A DNA stretch of 64,000 bases from assembly GCA_910577755.1 (NCBI GenBank), contig CAJTNL010000006.1, forward strand, positions 45,033 through 109,032, written 5' to 3'. Position numbers and translations under genes: made by a program. Positions within the stretch are counted from its first letter, which is position 1, and each line of letters begins with the position of its first letter. Below the pieces are notes generated by a model, which did not search any database, was not told the origin of the DNA, and was given only the letters and a program-made list of their open reading frames with translations. This DNA comes from an uncultured Eubacteriales bacterium. GTDB taxonomy: Bacteria; Bacillota; Clostridia; Oscillospirales; Acutalibacteraceae. Shown here piece by piece: positions 16,743-26,292 of this stretch.

Positions 16743-19568
16743 GTGTCGATGAAGCATATTCAGGTAAAAGGCGCAAGAGAACATAACCTGAAAAATATTG
16801 ATATTGAAATTCCCCGGGATGAGTTGGTAGTGATTACTGGATTGTCGGGATCTGGTAAATCATCTTTAGCATTTGATACGATTTATGCCGAGGGACAAAG
16901 ACGATATGTAGAATCTTTATCTTCCTATGCACGTCAATTTTTAGGGCAAATGGAAAAACCGGATGTAGATTATATTGACGGTCTTTCTCCGGCTATTTCT
17001 ATTGACCAGAAAACAACCTCAAAAAATCCGCGTTCAACCGTTGGTACTGTGACTGAAATTTATGACTATTTGCGCTTGCTGTATGCTCGAATCGGTATTC
17101 CTCATTGTCCTATTTGCGGAAAAGAGATTAAACAGCAAACAATTGATCAGATAGTAGATTATGTAATGGCGCTTGAGGATCGTACGAAAATTCAAGTACT
17201 GGCTCCAGTCGTTCGCGGTAGAAAAGGCGAACATGTGAAAGCGTTTGAGGCAGCCAGAAAAGCTGGTTATGTGCGTATTCGTGCAGATGGTATTCTTTAT
17301 GATTTATCAGAAGAAATTAAACTGGAAAAAAATAAAAAACATACGGTAGAAATTGTAGTTGACCGTTTGGTAATACAAGATGATATGAAGTCCCGTTTGG
17401 CTGATTCTGTTGAAATAGCATCGGGACTTTCCGGTGGTTTGGTTATGATTAATGTTATTGACGGAGAAGATATGATGTTTTCGCAAAATTATGCCTGTCC
17501 AGAGCATGGGGTCAGTATTGACGAATTATCCCCTCGTATGTTTTCCTTTAATAACCCCTACGGCGCTTGTGAAAAATGTACGGGTTTAGGCGTATTTATG
17601 AAAATTGATCCAGATTTAATTTTACCTGATCGAAAACTTTCTATCAATCAAGGGGGCATAAAAGCCAGTGGTTGGGCAATGGAAAGCAGTACAATTGCCT
17701 CTATGTATTTCAAAGCACTTTCAAAGCGCTATCAGTTTTCTCTAGATACTCCTATTGGAGAGTTACCTGAAGAAATTATTAATATTATACTTTATGGGAC
17801 AAAAGATGAAAAAATTCAAGTGGAACGTACCAATGAATATGGTTCAGGCGTGTATAAAACAGAGTTTGAGGGCGTTATAAACAATTTGGAGCGTCGTTTC
17901 AAAGAGACGCAAAGCAATTGGATTAAAGAAGAGATTGAATCCTACATGAGCACAATTCCGTGCGACCATTGTCATGGCAAGCGTTTGTCTCCCGTAAGTT
18001 TGTCTGTGACCGTGGGAGATATTGATATCAGTAGTTTTTGTAATAAGTCAATTTCAAAAGCATTGCAATTTGTGAATAACCTGCAATTGACCGAACGTGA
18101 AATGTTCATTGCAACTTCAATCATAAAAGAAATTAAAGAGAGACTTGGTTTTCTGCAAAGTGTAGGTTTAGAATATTTAACGCTGTCGCGTTCGTCCGGA
18201 ACGCTTTCGGGCGGAGAGAGCCAGCGTATTCGTTTGGCAACACAAATAGGTTCTTCATTAATGGGCGTACTATATATTTTAGACGAGCCGAGCATTGGTT
18301 TACACCAAAGAGATAATGATAAGCTGTTAGGTACGCTACGTCATTTGCGTGACCTTGGAAATACCGTAATTGTAGTAGAGCATGATGAAGATACTATGCT
18401 GGCGGCTGACCATATTATAGATATTGGTCCTGGTGCTGGTGTCCATGGTGGCCATGTGGTATTCAATGGTAAAGTAGCAGATATTTTAAAATCTGAGCAT
18501 TCCATTACTGGGCAGTATTTGAGTGGTCGTAAAAAAGTAGAGATACCTGCTAATCGACGTAAAGGAAATGGTAAAAAATTAAAAATTTTGGGTGCAGCAC
18601 AAAATAATTTGCAAAATATTAATGTGGATATCCCTTTGGGAGAACTAGTTTGCGTTACAGGAGTTTCTGGTTCGGGTAAATCTTCATTAGTAAACGAAAT
18701 TTTATATAAATATTTGGCGTCCAACCTGAATGGTGCAAAGGCGAAGCCGGGAAAATGTAAAGAAATAAAAGGTATACATGAACTCGATAAAGTCATTCAG
18801 ATTAACCAGTCGCCTATAGGCAGAACACCCCGTTCTAATCCAGCGACATATACGGGATTATTTACGGATATTCGAGAGCTGTTTGCATCTACACAAGATG
18901 CAAAAGTTAGAGGGTTTCAGGCAGGTAGATTTTCTTTTAATGTTAAGGGAGGACGCTGTGAGGCTTGTCAGGGCGATGGAATTTTAAAAATTGAAATGCA
19001 TTTTTTGCCTGATATTTATGTTCCGTGTGATGTTTGCAAAGGTAAACGTTATAACAGAGAGACGATAGAAATCAAATATAAAGAAAAAAGTATTGCCGAT
19101 GTGTTAGATATGACCGTAGAAGAAGGTCTGGAGTTTTTCTCAAACATTCCAAAAATTCAGCGTAAGCTGCAAACCTTATATGAGGTGGGTCTGGGGTATA
19201 TACAAATTGGACAACCTTCTACCACATTATCAGGAGGTGAGGCGCAGCGGGTCAAATTAGCAACGGAACTTTCTAAACGATCAACAGGTAGAACCATTTA
19301 TATTTTAGATGAGCCTACTACTGGTCTGCATATTGCCGATGTACACATGCTAATTAAAGTTTTGCAAAAATTAGTGGATACAGGCAATACCGTTGTTGTA
19401 ATTGAGCATAATTTGGATTTAATTAAAACGGCAGATTATATTATAGATATTGGTCCTGAAGGAGGGGATCAGGGAGGGCTTGTTGTGGCACAGGGAACTC
19501 CGGAATGCATTGCAGGAGCAGAAGCATCATATACTGGGCGATATTTGAAAAAATACCTTTCCAGATAA
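16743..19568 (+). CDS. uvrA: Excinuclease ABC subunit A
   Basis: Damage-recognition ATPase of nucleotide excision repair. Two ABC modules are evident: Walker A GLSGSGKSSLAFDT and GVSGSGKSSLVNEI, and signatures LSGGESQRIRLA and LSGGEAQRVKLA. Zinc-binding cysteine sets (CPICGKE; CEKCTGLGV; CDHCHGKR; CEACQGDGILK with CDVCKGKR) are intact. The frame opens earlier, inside uvrB, but GGAGGT at 16731-16736 points to the GTG at 16743 (941 residues) or the ATG two codons later. Forms the uvrBA operon under the SOS box. Confidence 0.97.
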   Translation: MSMKHIQVKGAREHNLKNIDIEIPRDELVVITGLSGSGKSSLAFDTIYAEGQRRYVESLSSYARQFLGQMEKPDVDYIDGLSPAISIDQKTTSKNPRSTVGTVTEIYDYLRLLYARIGIPHCPICGKEIKQQTIDQIVDYVMALEDRTKIQVLAPVVRGRKGEHVKAFEAARKAGYVRIRADGILYDLSEEIKLEKNKKHTVEIVVDRLVIQDDMKSRLADSVEIASGLSGGLVMINVIDGEDMMFSQNYACPEHGVSIDELSPRMFSFNNPYGACEKCTGLGVFMKIDPDLILPDRKLSINQGGIKASGWAMESSTIASMYFKALSKRYQFSLDTPIGELPEEIINIILYGTKDEKIQVERTNEYGSGVYKTEFEGVINNLERRFKETQSNWIKEEIESYMSTIPCDHCHGKRLSPVSLSVTVGDIDISSFCNKSISKALQFVNNLQLTEREMFIATSIIKEIKERLGFLQSVGLEYLTLSRSSGTLSGGESQRIRLATQIGSSLMGVLYILDEPSIGLHQRDNDKLLGTLRHLRDLGNTVIVVEHDEDTMLAADHIIDIGPGAGVHGGHVVFNGKVADILKSEHSITGQYLSGRKKVEIPANRRKGNGKKLKILGAAQNNLQNINVDIPLGELVCVTGVSGSGKSSLVNEILYKYLASNLNGAKAKPGKCKEIKGIHELDKVIQINQSPIGRTPRSNPATYTGLFTDIRELFASTQDAKVRGFQAGRFSFNVKGGRCEACQGDGILKIEMHFLPDIYVPCDVCKGKRYNRETIEIKYKEKSIADVLDMTVEEGLEFFSNIPKIQRKLQTLYEVGLGYIQIGQPSTTLSGGEAQRVKLATELSKRSTGRTIYILDEPTTGLHIADVHMLIKVLQKLVDTGNTVVVIEHNLDLIKTADYIIDIGPEGGDQGGLVVAQGTPECIAGAEASYTGRYLKKYLSR

Positions 19569-19770
19569 TGTGAAAAACTGAAAAATTACAAATACAATAT
19601 AATGGATTTAAGGGATAACTTGGAATATTAACTGATTTTTGACATAGTTTTTCTAAGATTAATAACAAACAATGCGTATTATAAGGGAAAATTTACACAT
19701 TGTTAATTAAATAAAGATTGAGAATATAGTAAAATGAAATGAATATCATATCATAAGGATGGTTTTGTAT

Positions 19771-20664
19771 TTGTTTGGTTATATTAGACCTAAAATTCCT
19801 GAGTTAAAAGTGCGTGAATATGACCAGTATAAAAGCATTTACTGTTCTTTGTGCAGACATATGGGAAAATTATATGGAAAAGCGTCTCGTTTTATGCTGA
19901 GTTATGATAGTACATTTCTGGTTCTTATGATGTTGGGGCTTGCCGATGAATGTACGCCGTTCTATAGTAGTAAGTGTGTTTTTAATCCTCTGAAAAAGTG
20001 TAGTTTTTGTACAAGCGGAGACGAGCACTTTCAATTTGCGGCTGCGCTGACCGTTATGTTAGCATATCAAAAAGTTTGCGATGATATTGAGGATTCTGGC
20101 TTTTTCGGTAAAATTAAGGCTTACTTTATTTTACCATTAGTAGCCGGTGCAAATAAAAAGGCTGTAAAGAAATATCCTGATTTGAAACAAACTATAACTG
20201 AAACTATTGGTATGCAGACGCAGGTTGAAAAGCAGGAAAACTGCTGTATTGACAGCTGTGCGGAACCAACGGCACAAATGTTATCCAAAGTATTTGGGAT
20301 GATTTATTCTAATAGACCTATAATGGTACGTATTTTACAAAATTTTGGCTATTATTTAGGCAAGTGGATATATATGATTGACGCCGCAGACGATCTTGAA
20401 AAAGATATAAAAGAACGTGCATTTAACCCGTTTGCGCTGCGGTTTCAGTTAACAAAGGAAAGTACATTGGAAGAAATACAACAAGTTAAAGTCTATTGTA
20501 ATGAATCGTTAAACGCTGTATTGTCACAAATAATCGGTTCTTTTAATTTAATGCAAGTCAACCATTTTGTGCCGATTATTCAAAATATCATCCTTGAAGG
20601 TTTACCTACTATGCAAAAGGAATTATTGTTCAAAAAGGAGAACCATAATGTCGGATCCGTATAA
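19771..20664 (+). CDS. DUF5685-type protein
   Basis: About 297 residues, starting at TTG 19771 (MFGYIRPKIPELKVREY, the usual family beginning) behind AAGGATGG. Mostly helical. It has clustered cysteines (YCSLCRH; ECTPFY, KCVFN, KKCSFC; NCCIDSCAEP) and two acidic patches (VCDDIED; DAADDLEKDIKE) that recall the Asp-rich motifs of all-helical isoprenoid synthases, which is only a resemblance. The function of the family is not established. It overlaps the J-domain gene downstream by 17 bp, so the two are translationally linked. Confidence 0.8.
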   Translation: MFGYIRPKIPELKVREYDQYKSIYCSLCRHMGKLYGKASRFMLSYDSTFLVLMMLGLADECTPFYSSKCVFNPLKKCSFCTSGDEHFQFAAALTVMLAYQKVCDDIEDSGFFGKIKAYFILPLVAGANKKAVKKYPDLKQTITETIGMQTQVEKQENCCIDSCAEPTAQMLSKVFGMIYSNRPIMVRILQNFGYYLGKWIYMIDAADDLEKDIKERAFNPFALRFQLTKESTLEEIQQVKVYCNESLNAVLSQIIGSFNLMQVNHFVPIIQNIILEGLPTMQKELLFKKENHNVGSV

Positions 20665-21286
20665 AGTATTAGGCATCTCTCGTGATGCGACCGATGAGCA
20701 GATAAAAGAAGCTTATCGTGAAATGGCAAAAAAATATCACCCAGATAACTATCAGGGTAGTCCAATTGCTGATTTGGCCAATGAAAAAATGAAAGAGGTC
20801 AATGAGGCATATGATCAGATTACTAATGAGAGGAAAAACCATAAACATGGTGGAAGCAGTTCTGCCAAAGGCACTTATAATAGCTATCAATCCAATTACA
20901 GCGCTACTGGTTCTGGTTTTACTGATGTGCGTAATTTGATTATGGCAGGCCGTATTGCCGATGCCGAACTAATATTAAATGGAGTACCTCTTGATGGTAG
21001 AAATGCAGAATGGTATTTTTTAAAAGGAACAGTGTTATACAAACGAGGCTGGATGGAAGAAGCCTATAATCATTTTGCGAAAGCATGTGATATGGATCCG
21101 TCTAATTCTGAGTTTGCTGCAGCATATAATCAGATTAAAAACCAGCGATCAGGTGTTTACGGTGGTTACAATCCGAATATGCAGCGGAGTCAGGGGGGAT
21201 GCAGCGGTTGCGATGTATGCGGAGGTTTGTTATGCGCTGATTGCTGCTGTGAATGTCTTGGCGGCGATTTAATACGCTGCTGCTGA
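20648..21286 (+). CDS. J-domain (DnaJ-like) protein with Cys-rich tail
   Basis: 212 residues from ATG 20648, behind AAAAAGGAGAACC. Residues 1-65 are a J domain (DPYKVLGISRDATDEQIKEAYREMAKKYHPDN) with the HPD motif that stimulates DnaK. A Ser/Gly-rich linker and a TPR-like helical pair (about 95-165) follow. The last 30 residues hold ten cysteines (GCSGCDVCGG, CADCCCECLGG, RCC), unlike the zinc fingers of true DnaJ. It likely recruits DnaK to a metal-linked client, perhaps the DUF5685 partner; that is inference. Confidence 0.85.
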   Translation: MSDPYKVLGISRDATDEQIKEAYREMAKKYHPDNYQGSPIADLANEKMKEVNEAYDQITNERKNHKHGGSSSAKGTYNSYQSNYSATGSGFTDVRNLIMAGRIADAELILNGVPLDGRNAEWYFLKGTVLYKRGWMEEAYNHFAKACDMDPSNSEFAAAYNQIKNQRSGVYGGYNPNMQRSQGGCSGCDVCGGLLCADCCCECLGGDLIRCC

Positions 21287-21310
21287 TTAAAATCATCGGA
21301 GGGTGCTTTA

Positions 21311-21844
21311 GTGAATCATACAGTGCGTATTGCTTTTTGCGGTATTATGGCGGGTTTGGGTTTGGCTTTGATGTTTTTAACTGCAGTACTTCCTATGGCG
21401 ACATTTGCACTACCTGCGTTGGCAGGTATGCTGCTGATTATGATTGTAATAGAAATGGGTGTGCAATGGGCTTTTTCGGTTTTTGTTATCACTGCTCTTT
21501 TATCTGGGTTTCTTGTGCCGGATAAGCAAGCTGCATTGATTTATATTATATTTTTAGGTTATTACCCAATTTTAAAAGCGCTTTTTGAACGTGTTAAAAA
21601 TAAAATTGTGCAATGGGTTCTAAAATATACAGTGTTTAACGGAGCAATTGTTTCTGCATATTTCATCGCCATGTATTTATTACGTATTCCAACTGATAGT
21701 TTCAACTTGTTTGGCGTTTCGTTGCCGTGGCTTTTTTGGCTTGCTGGTAACGTTGTATTTTTCTTTTACGATATTGCTTTATCAGGTATTATAGTTTTTT
21801 ATATAAAACGACTGCATAAAACATTTGCTAAATGGTTTTTATAA
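21311..21844 (+). CDS. Multipass membrane protein, third gene of the DUF5685/J-domain operon
   Basis: 177 residues with about five hydrophobic segments, starting at a GTG behind CGGAGGGTGC, 24 bp after the J-domain gene. It resembles small ECF substrate-component-like membrane proteins (IAFCGIMAGLGLALMFLTAVLP; VQWAFSVFVITALLSGFL) but has no motif that names a substrate. A strong terminator follows, closing a three-gene unit. Confidence 0.75.
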   Translation: MNHTVRIAFCGIMAGLGLALMFLTAVLPMATFALPALAGMLLIMIVIEMGVQWAFSVFVITALLSGFLVPDKQAALIYIIFLGYYPILKALFERVKNKIVQWVLKYTVFNGAIVSAYFIAMYLLRIPTDSFNLFGVSLPWLFWLAGNVVFFFYDIALSGIIVFYIKRLHKTFAKWFL

Positions 21845-21892
21845 AAAATAGAAATAGTCGTCTGCTTTCGGTAGACGGCTATTTCTATTTAA
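21845..21892 (+). terminator. Strong intrinsic terminator
   Basis: A 20-bp stem with a TTTCG-type loop: AAATAGAAATAGTCGTCTGC (21846-21865) with GTAGACGGCTATTTCTATTT (21871-21890). Confidence 0.92.
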
Positions 21893-22093
21893 AAAAGGTA
21901 GTTTATTTATTATGTGATTTCTGCAATCATTTATAGCATGGATTGCAAAAATCACCCAAATTCACATGGATTTACTTGATTTTTGCAGGATAACCCTTTA
22001 CACTGGATATATAGTACATTTTAACCTAACTGATAGCGTGTTCATCACTTACCGACATCAGGAGAAAAGATGATATATTGTTAAGGAGAAAGT

Positions 22094-22975
22094 ATGAATA
22101 ATCAGCTTACATCCAGAATTCGGAATAAAATGTCTGAATTTTCAAAAGGGCAGCGTTTAATCGCGAATTATATAGAGGAGCATTATGATGAGGTAGCGTT
22201 TATGACAGCCGCTAAACTGGGAGCAATGGTGGGAGTGAGTGAATCTACTGTGGTACGCTTTGCAACTGAAATCGGTTATGCAGGTTATCCGGAGTTGCAG
22301 CGCGCCATGCATGAGATGGTTCGCAGCCGCATGACCTCTGTGCAGAGGCTTGAGATGACGTCGAAATCTTGTTCTAAGCATCAATTGATTGATGTTGTTT
22401 TAAATAGGGATATTGATATGATACGAAGAACCATTGATGAAACCTCTCGTGAAATATTTGATGGAGCGGTACATGCCATTGTTGCTGCAAGGAAAGTGTA
22501 TCTAATAGGTGCCAGAAGTTCTCATGCATTAGCGACGTTTCTTTCTTATTATTTTAATTTGATTTTTGATAATGTGCAGTTAATTAACTGTACTAGTGAG
22601 GCTGAGGTATTTGAACAAATGATTCGTGTTGGAAAAAACGATGCGGTAATTGGTATCAGTTTTCCACGCTATTCAAAAAGGGCGGTTAAAGCTTTGCAGT
22701 TTGCTTCTAATCGGAAGGCGCGGGTAATTGCGATTACCGATAGTGTGCTATCTCCGCTTGCAGAGCCTGCCGAGTTCTTATTATTAGCGCACAGTGGAAT
22801 GGCATCCTTTGTAGATTCTTTGGTAGCGCCTTTAAGTTTGGTAAATGCCTTAATTGTATCTTGTGCAATTTATAAACAGGATGAAGTAAAGGACGTATTT
22901 GATTCGCTGGAGAATATCTGGGATGAATATGGCGTTTATGAAAAGGTGGATGAAAAAAATATTGAAATGGTATGA
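22094..22975 (+). CDS. MurR/RpiR-family transcriptional regulator
   Basis: 293 residues: an N-terminal RpiR helix-turn-helix domain (about 1-80; VAFMTAAKLGAMVGVSESTVVRFATEIGYAGYPELQ) and a SIS sugar-phosphate-binding domain (about 125-260; KVYLIGARSSHALATFLSYYF, DAVIGISFPRYSKRAVKALQFA). Such proteins sense sugar phosphates or related metabolites. No sugar operon is adjacent; it sits upstream of a flavoprotein gene that it overlaps. RBS AAGGAGAAAGT precedes the ATG. The target is unknown. Confidence 0.92.
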   Translation: MNNQLTSRIRNKMSEFSKGQRLIANYIEEHYDEVAFMTAAKLGAMVGVSESTVVRFATEIGYAGYPELQRAMHEMVRSRMTSVQRLEMTSKSCSKHQLIDVVLNRDIDMIRRTIDETSREIFDGAVHAIVAARKVYLIGARSSHALATFLSYYFNLIFDNVQLINCTSEAEVFEQMIRVGKNDAVIGISFPRYSKRAVKALQFASNRKARVIAITDSVLSPLAEPAEFLLLAHSGMASFVDSLVAPLSLVNALIVSCAIYKQDEVKDVFDSLENIWDEYGVYEKVDEKNIEMV

Positions 22976-24215
22976 TGTTATTGTAGTAGGTGGCGGTGCG
23001 GCCGGAATGATGGCTGCCGGTACTGCCGCGCAAAAAGGGCTGCATACGCTATTACTTGAAAAGAATAATCGTTTAGGCAGAAAACTGCGTATAACAGGAA
23101 AAGGTAGATGTAATATTGTGAACCATTGCGATGTTACCACGGTAATAGAATCTATTCCTTCTAACGGCCGTTTTTTATACGGAGCTATTTCTCAGTTTAC
23201 ACCGGCAGACGCTATGCGCTTTTTTGAGAATCAGGGTGTGCCCGTGAAAACGGAGAGGGGAAATCGTGTATTTCCTCAGTCTGATAAAGCAGCAGATGTA
23301 GTGGAGGCTTTGAAACATTATTGCATTCGGAATGGTGCTGAAATACAACAAGAAACTGTACAGAGTCTATTGATTCATAATTCGACCTTGATAGGTGTAA
23401 AGACTGAATCCGGTATGGATTATCAAGGGGATAATATTGTGGTTGCATGTGGCGGCATGTCCTTTGCGGCAACAGGTTCAACCGGTGATGGTTACAGGCT
23501 TGCACAACAAGCGGGTCATACCGTTACAGAACTTAGACCATCTTTGGTATCTTTGGTGGCGAATGGGAGAGATTGTCCAGCATTACAGGGACTTTCTTTA
23601 AAAAATGTGGCTATTACCGTTTGTGACTTAAAAACTAAAAAGCAAATTTACGATGATTTTGGAGAAATGATGTTTACACACTACGGAGTGACAGGACCGA
23701 TTATATTAAGCGCCAGCAGCCATATGCGCCAAATGGAGCCGAATCGTTATCAAATTACCATTGATTTAAAACCAGCGTTATCTCTGGAACAGTTAGATGC
23801 TAGATTACAACGGGATTTTGGGGAAAATCAAAATAAAGATTTTGTCAATTCGCTTGGGGCTTTGTTACCTAGAAAATTGATACCGATTATGGTGGCAAAG
23901 TCAAAAATTGCACCTGATCAAAAGTGTAATCAAATTAAAAAAGAGCAAAGGCGTATGTTTGCTCAAAAGCTAAAAGCATTGAAAATTACTATAAAAGGTT
24001 TTCGACCTATTAATGAGGCGATCGTTACCTCAGGAGGGGTGTCGGTGAAAGAAATTTCTCCGAAAACAATGGAATCTAAATTGTTGAAAGGATTATATTT
24101 TGCTGGCGAGGTAATAGACGTTGATGCCTATACTGGTGGATTTAATTTGCAAATTGCGTTTTCTACCGGATATTTAGCAGCAAGTTCCATTGCTCTTTCA
24201 AAATGTGGATTGTGA
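22962..24215 (+). CDS. HI0933/YhiN-type FAD-dependent oxidoreductase
   Basis: About 417 residues. The N-terminal Rossmann motif YDVIVVGGGAAGMMAAGTAA binds FAD; RLGRKLRITGKGRCNIVN, the family signature, follows, with FMTHYGVTGP-like MFTHYGVTGPIIL and the C-terminal TSGGVSVKEISPKTMESK and FAGEVIDVDAYTGGFNLQIAFSTG. These flavoproteins include BaiN-like reductases, but the substrate here is unknown. The start is uncertain: ATG 22950 abuts AAGGTGG, while TTG 22962 gives a better distance; I use 22962. It overlaps the regulator gene and precedes cmk by 23 bp. Confidence 0.9.
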   Translation: MKWYDVIVVGGGAAGMMAAGTAAQKGLHTLLLEKNNRLGRKLRITGKGRCNIVNHCDVTTVIESIPSNGRFLYGAISQFTPADAMRFFENQGVPVKTERGNRVFPQSDKAADVVEALKHYCIRNGAEIQQETVQSLLIHNSTLIGVKTESGMDYQGDNIVVACGGMSFAATGSTGDGYRLAQQAGHTVTELRPSLVSLVANGRDCPALQGLSLKNVAITVCDLKTKKQIYDDFGEMMFTHYGVTGPIILSASSHMRQMEPNRYQITIDLKPALSLEQLDARLQRDFGENQNKDFVNSLGALLPRKLIPIMVAKSKIAPDQKCNQIKKEQRRMFAQKLKALKITIKGFRPINEAIVTSGGVSVKEISPKTMESKLLKGLYFAGEVIDVDAYTGGFNLQIAFSTGYLAASSIALSKCGL

Positions 24216-24238
24216 ATATAGAAAGGTGAGATAAAATC

Positions 24239-24922
24239 GTGATAGCAGTTGCAATTGATGGTCCTGCAGGAGCGGGAAAAAGCAGTATTGCGCGTAAAAC
24301 GGCAAAAGAAATCGAATTTATTTATGTCGATACCGGTGCATTATATCGGGCCGTCGGCTTACATATGTTAAACTGTGGTATTGTACCGGAGGATCAACAG
24401 GCGGTTTCAGCAGAGCTGGCGCATGTGGATATTTCACTGGAGTTTAAGGATGGAGATCAGCGAGTGCTTCTTTGTGGGCAAGATGTAACCGATTTGATTC
24501 GCACTTCTGATGTTTCAAGGGCTTCATCTCAGGTTTCGGCTATTCCAGAGGTTCGTGCGTTTTTACTGGCATTACAAACGAAATTGGCGGAAAAAAATCA
24601 TGTAATTATGGATGGGCGTGATATTGGAACGGTTGTGTTGCCAAACGCACAGGTTAAAGTATTTTTAACGGCGACGCCACAAGAGCGTGCCAGACGCAGA
24701 ATGCAGCAGATAGAGGAAAAAGGGCAAAAAGCTGATTTTGATACTATTTTACGAGAAATACAAGAACGAGATTATCGGGATACACATCGGGAAATAGCTC
24801 CATTAATTCCGGCAGCAGACGCAGTGGTAATTGATACAACCAATCTAACAATGCAGCAAGCATCTGATATGTTAAAACAGCTCATAGTGAAACAAATAGA
24901 TAGCGATAAAAACAGCCATTAA
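24239..24922 (+). CDS. cmk: Cytidylate kinase
   Basis: Phosphorylates CMP/dCMP in pyrimidine nucleotide synthesis. 227 residues with the P-loop AIDGPAGAGKSSIARKTA, DTGALYRAVGLHML, the CMP-site segment MDGRDIGTVVLPNA and the lid region RDYRDTHREIAPL. Starts at GTG 24239 behind AAAGGTGAG. It is followed by plsC genes and ispH-rpsA, a cluster order conserved in Clostridia. Confidence 0.97.
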   Translation: MIAVAIDGPAGAGKSSIARKTAKEIEFIYVDTGALYRAVGLHMLNCGIVPEDQQAVSAELAHVDISLEFKDGDQRVLLCGQDVTDLIRTSDVSRASSQVSAIPEVRAFLLALQTKLAEKNHVIMDGRDIGTVVLPNAQVKVFLTATPQERARRRMQQIEEKGQKADFDTILREIQERDYRDTHREIAPLIPAADAVVIDTTNLTMQQASDMLKQLIVKQIDSDKNSH

Positions 24923-25041
24923 CTTTATTTCATATAATATAAAAGTTTTCGATACCGGAAATTAACATTTAAATTTTTGATTATATACCGACAAAATGAC
25001 GTAAACTTATAGTTAGGCATTGTCGGAGAATGGTGGTGCAC

Positions 25042-25683
25042 ATGAAAAAAACTCCATTTTATGTATTCAGTATATCTGTTGGGGGACCTATTTATTCTCT
25101 TATTTATCCTCATATCGCAAATCATGCAGAGCGTATCCCTAAGCATGGAAAGGTGATTGTTTGTTGTAATCACTTATCATTGAAAGATCCGATAATGTTG
25201 GCTTTAGATGCGAAACGTCAAATTTTTTATATGGCAAAGTCAGAGTTGTTTAAAAATAAATTTGTCGGTACGATTTTAAGGTGGTTAGGTGCTTTCTCTG
25301 TTGATCGTGGCTCGGGAGATACCTCTGCGTTGGACAGGTGCGGTGAAATTTTACAGCAAGATGGAGCAGTAGGTATTTTTATTGAAGGAACGCGTTCGGT
25401 AAATGGAAAATTGGGAAAACCTAAATCAGGTGCGGTTATGATTGCGTATCAGCATCAAGCGCCTATTTTACCGGTTTGTATTACTACAAAAACAGGTAAA
25501 CCGGCTAAAGCTTTTGAAAAAATAATTATTTCATATGGAGAAGTAATTGAGCCTCATGAATTAGGTATTACAGAGGGAACCGGTTCGGAATTCCGCAAGG
25601 CCAGCCGTATTGTTATGGACCGTATTGCAGAAATGCGTCAGCGTGATGAACAAACTTTTTTAGAGATGCAAAGGGGAAAATAA
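25042..25683 (+). CDS. plsC: 1-acyl-sn-glycerol-3-phosphate acyltransferase (PlsC type)
   Basis: Acylates lysophosphatidic acid in phospholipid synthesis at the membrane. Motif I CNHLSLKDPIML (NHx4D), the FYMAKSELF block, LGAFSVDRGSGD and block III FIEGTRSVNGKLGKPKSGA are complete. ATG 25042 has GGTGG upstream; the frame opens four codons earlier. 213 residues. It sits 1 base from a second, more divergent PlsC, suggesting a tandem duplication. Confidence 0.92.
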   Translation: MKKTPFYVFSISVGGPIYSLIYPHIANHAERIPKHGKVIVCCNHLSLKDPIMLALDAKRQIFYMAKSELFKNKFVGTILRWLGAFSVDRGSGDTSALDRCGEILQQDGAVGIFIEGTRSVNGKLGKPKSGAVMIAYQHQAPILPVCITTKTGKPAKAFEKIIISYGEVIEPHELGITEGTGSEFRKASRIVMDRIAEMRQRDEQTFLEMQRGK

Positions 25684-26292
25684 ATGCTATATTCCGTGTT
25701 ACGGAAAACGGTGTCACCGTTGATTAAATGGATATACTGTATGCGTATTATTGGAACAGAACATATTCCTGAGCAGGGAAAATTAATTTTATGCAGCAAC
25801 CATCGATCGGTTATGGATCCTATTTTTTTGGGTGTAAGTGTGAAAAAGCGTCAGATACATTATATGGCTAAAAAAGAATTATTTTCACACCATGGTAAAG
25901 CGGTAAATAAATTTTTACATGCACTGGGTGCTTTTCCGGTAAAACGCAACAGTGGTGATGCACAAGCCCTTAAAATGGCAATTGCAATTTTGGAACAAGG
26001 CGATTTGTTAGGTATTTTTCCACAAGGGGGCATTGTGCAAAATGATATACCTTTTCAACCTAAGTCTGGTGTTGCAATGATTGCTTATCATGCAAAAGCG
26101 TCTGTGATGCCTATTAGCATTTATGTAAACGAAGGTATGAAATTGTTTCATCCTGTTACCATTCGTTTCGGTAAACCAATTGATTACGATACATTTGGTT
26201 TTACTGATGGTAATAGAAAAGAACTTAGACATGCGTTGTGTATGATTGCAGAACGGATAAATCAGTTATTGGAGGAAAAAAATGAATATTAA
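25684..26292 (+). CDS. Second PlsC-type acyltransferase
   Basis: 202 residues with motif I CSNHRSVMDPIFLG, HYMAKKELF and LGAFPVKRNSGDAQALK. Block III reads GIFPQGGIVQND instead of the usual EGTRS-type sequence, so glycerophosphate binding may differ. It begins directly after plsC and overlaps ispH-rpsA by 11 bases. It may use another acyl donor or acceptor. Confidence 0.9.
   Translation: MLYSVLRKTVSPLIKWIYCMRIIGTEHIPEQGKLILCSNHRSVMDPIFLGVSVKKRQIHYMAKKELFSHHGKAVNKFLHALGAFPVKRNSGDAQALKMAIAILEQGDLLGIFPQGGIVQNDIPFQPKSGVAMIAYHAKASVMPISIYVNEGMKLFHPVTIRFGKPIDYDTFGFTDGNRKELRHALCMIAERINQLLEEKNEY

Noticed and set aside
18341..18796. 151-residue minus-strand frame inside uvrA
   Set aside because: Entirely within the conserved uvrA coding sequence, with no start signals; a shadow frame.
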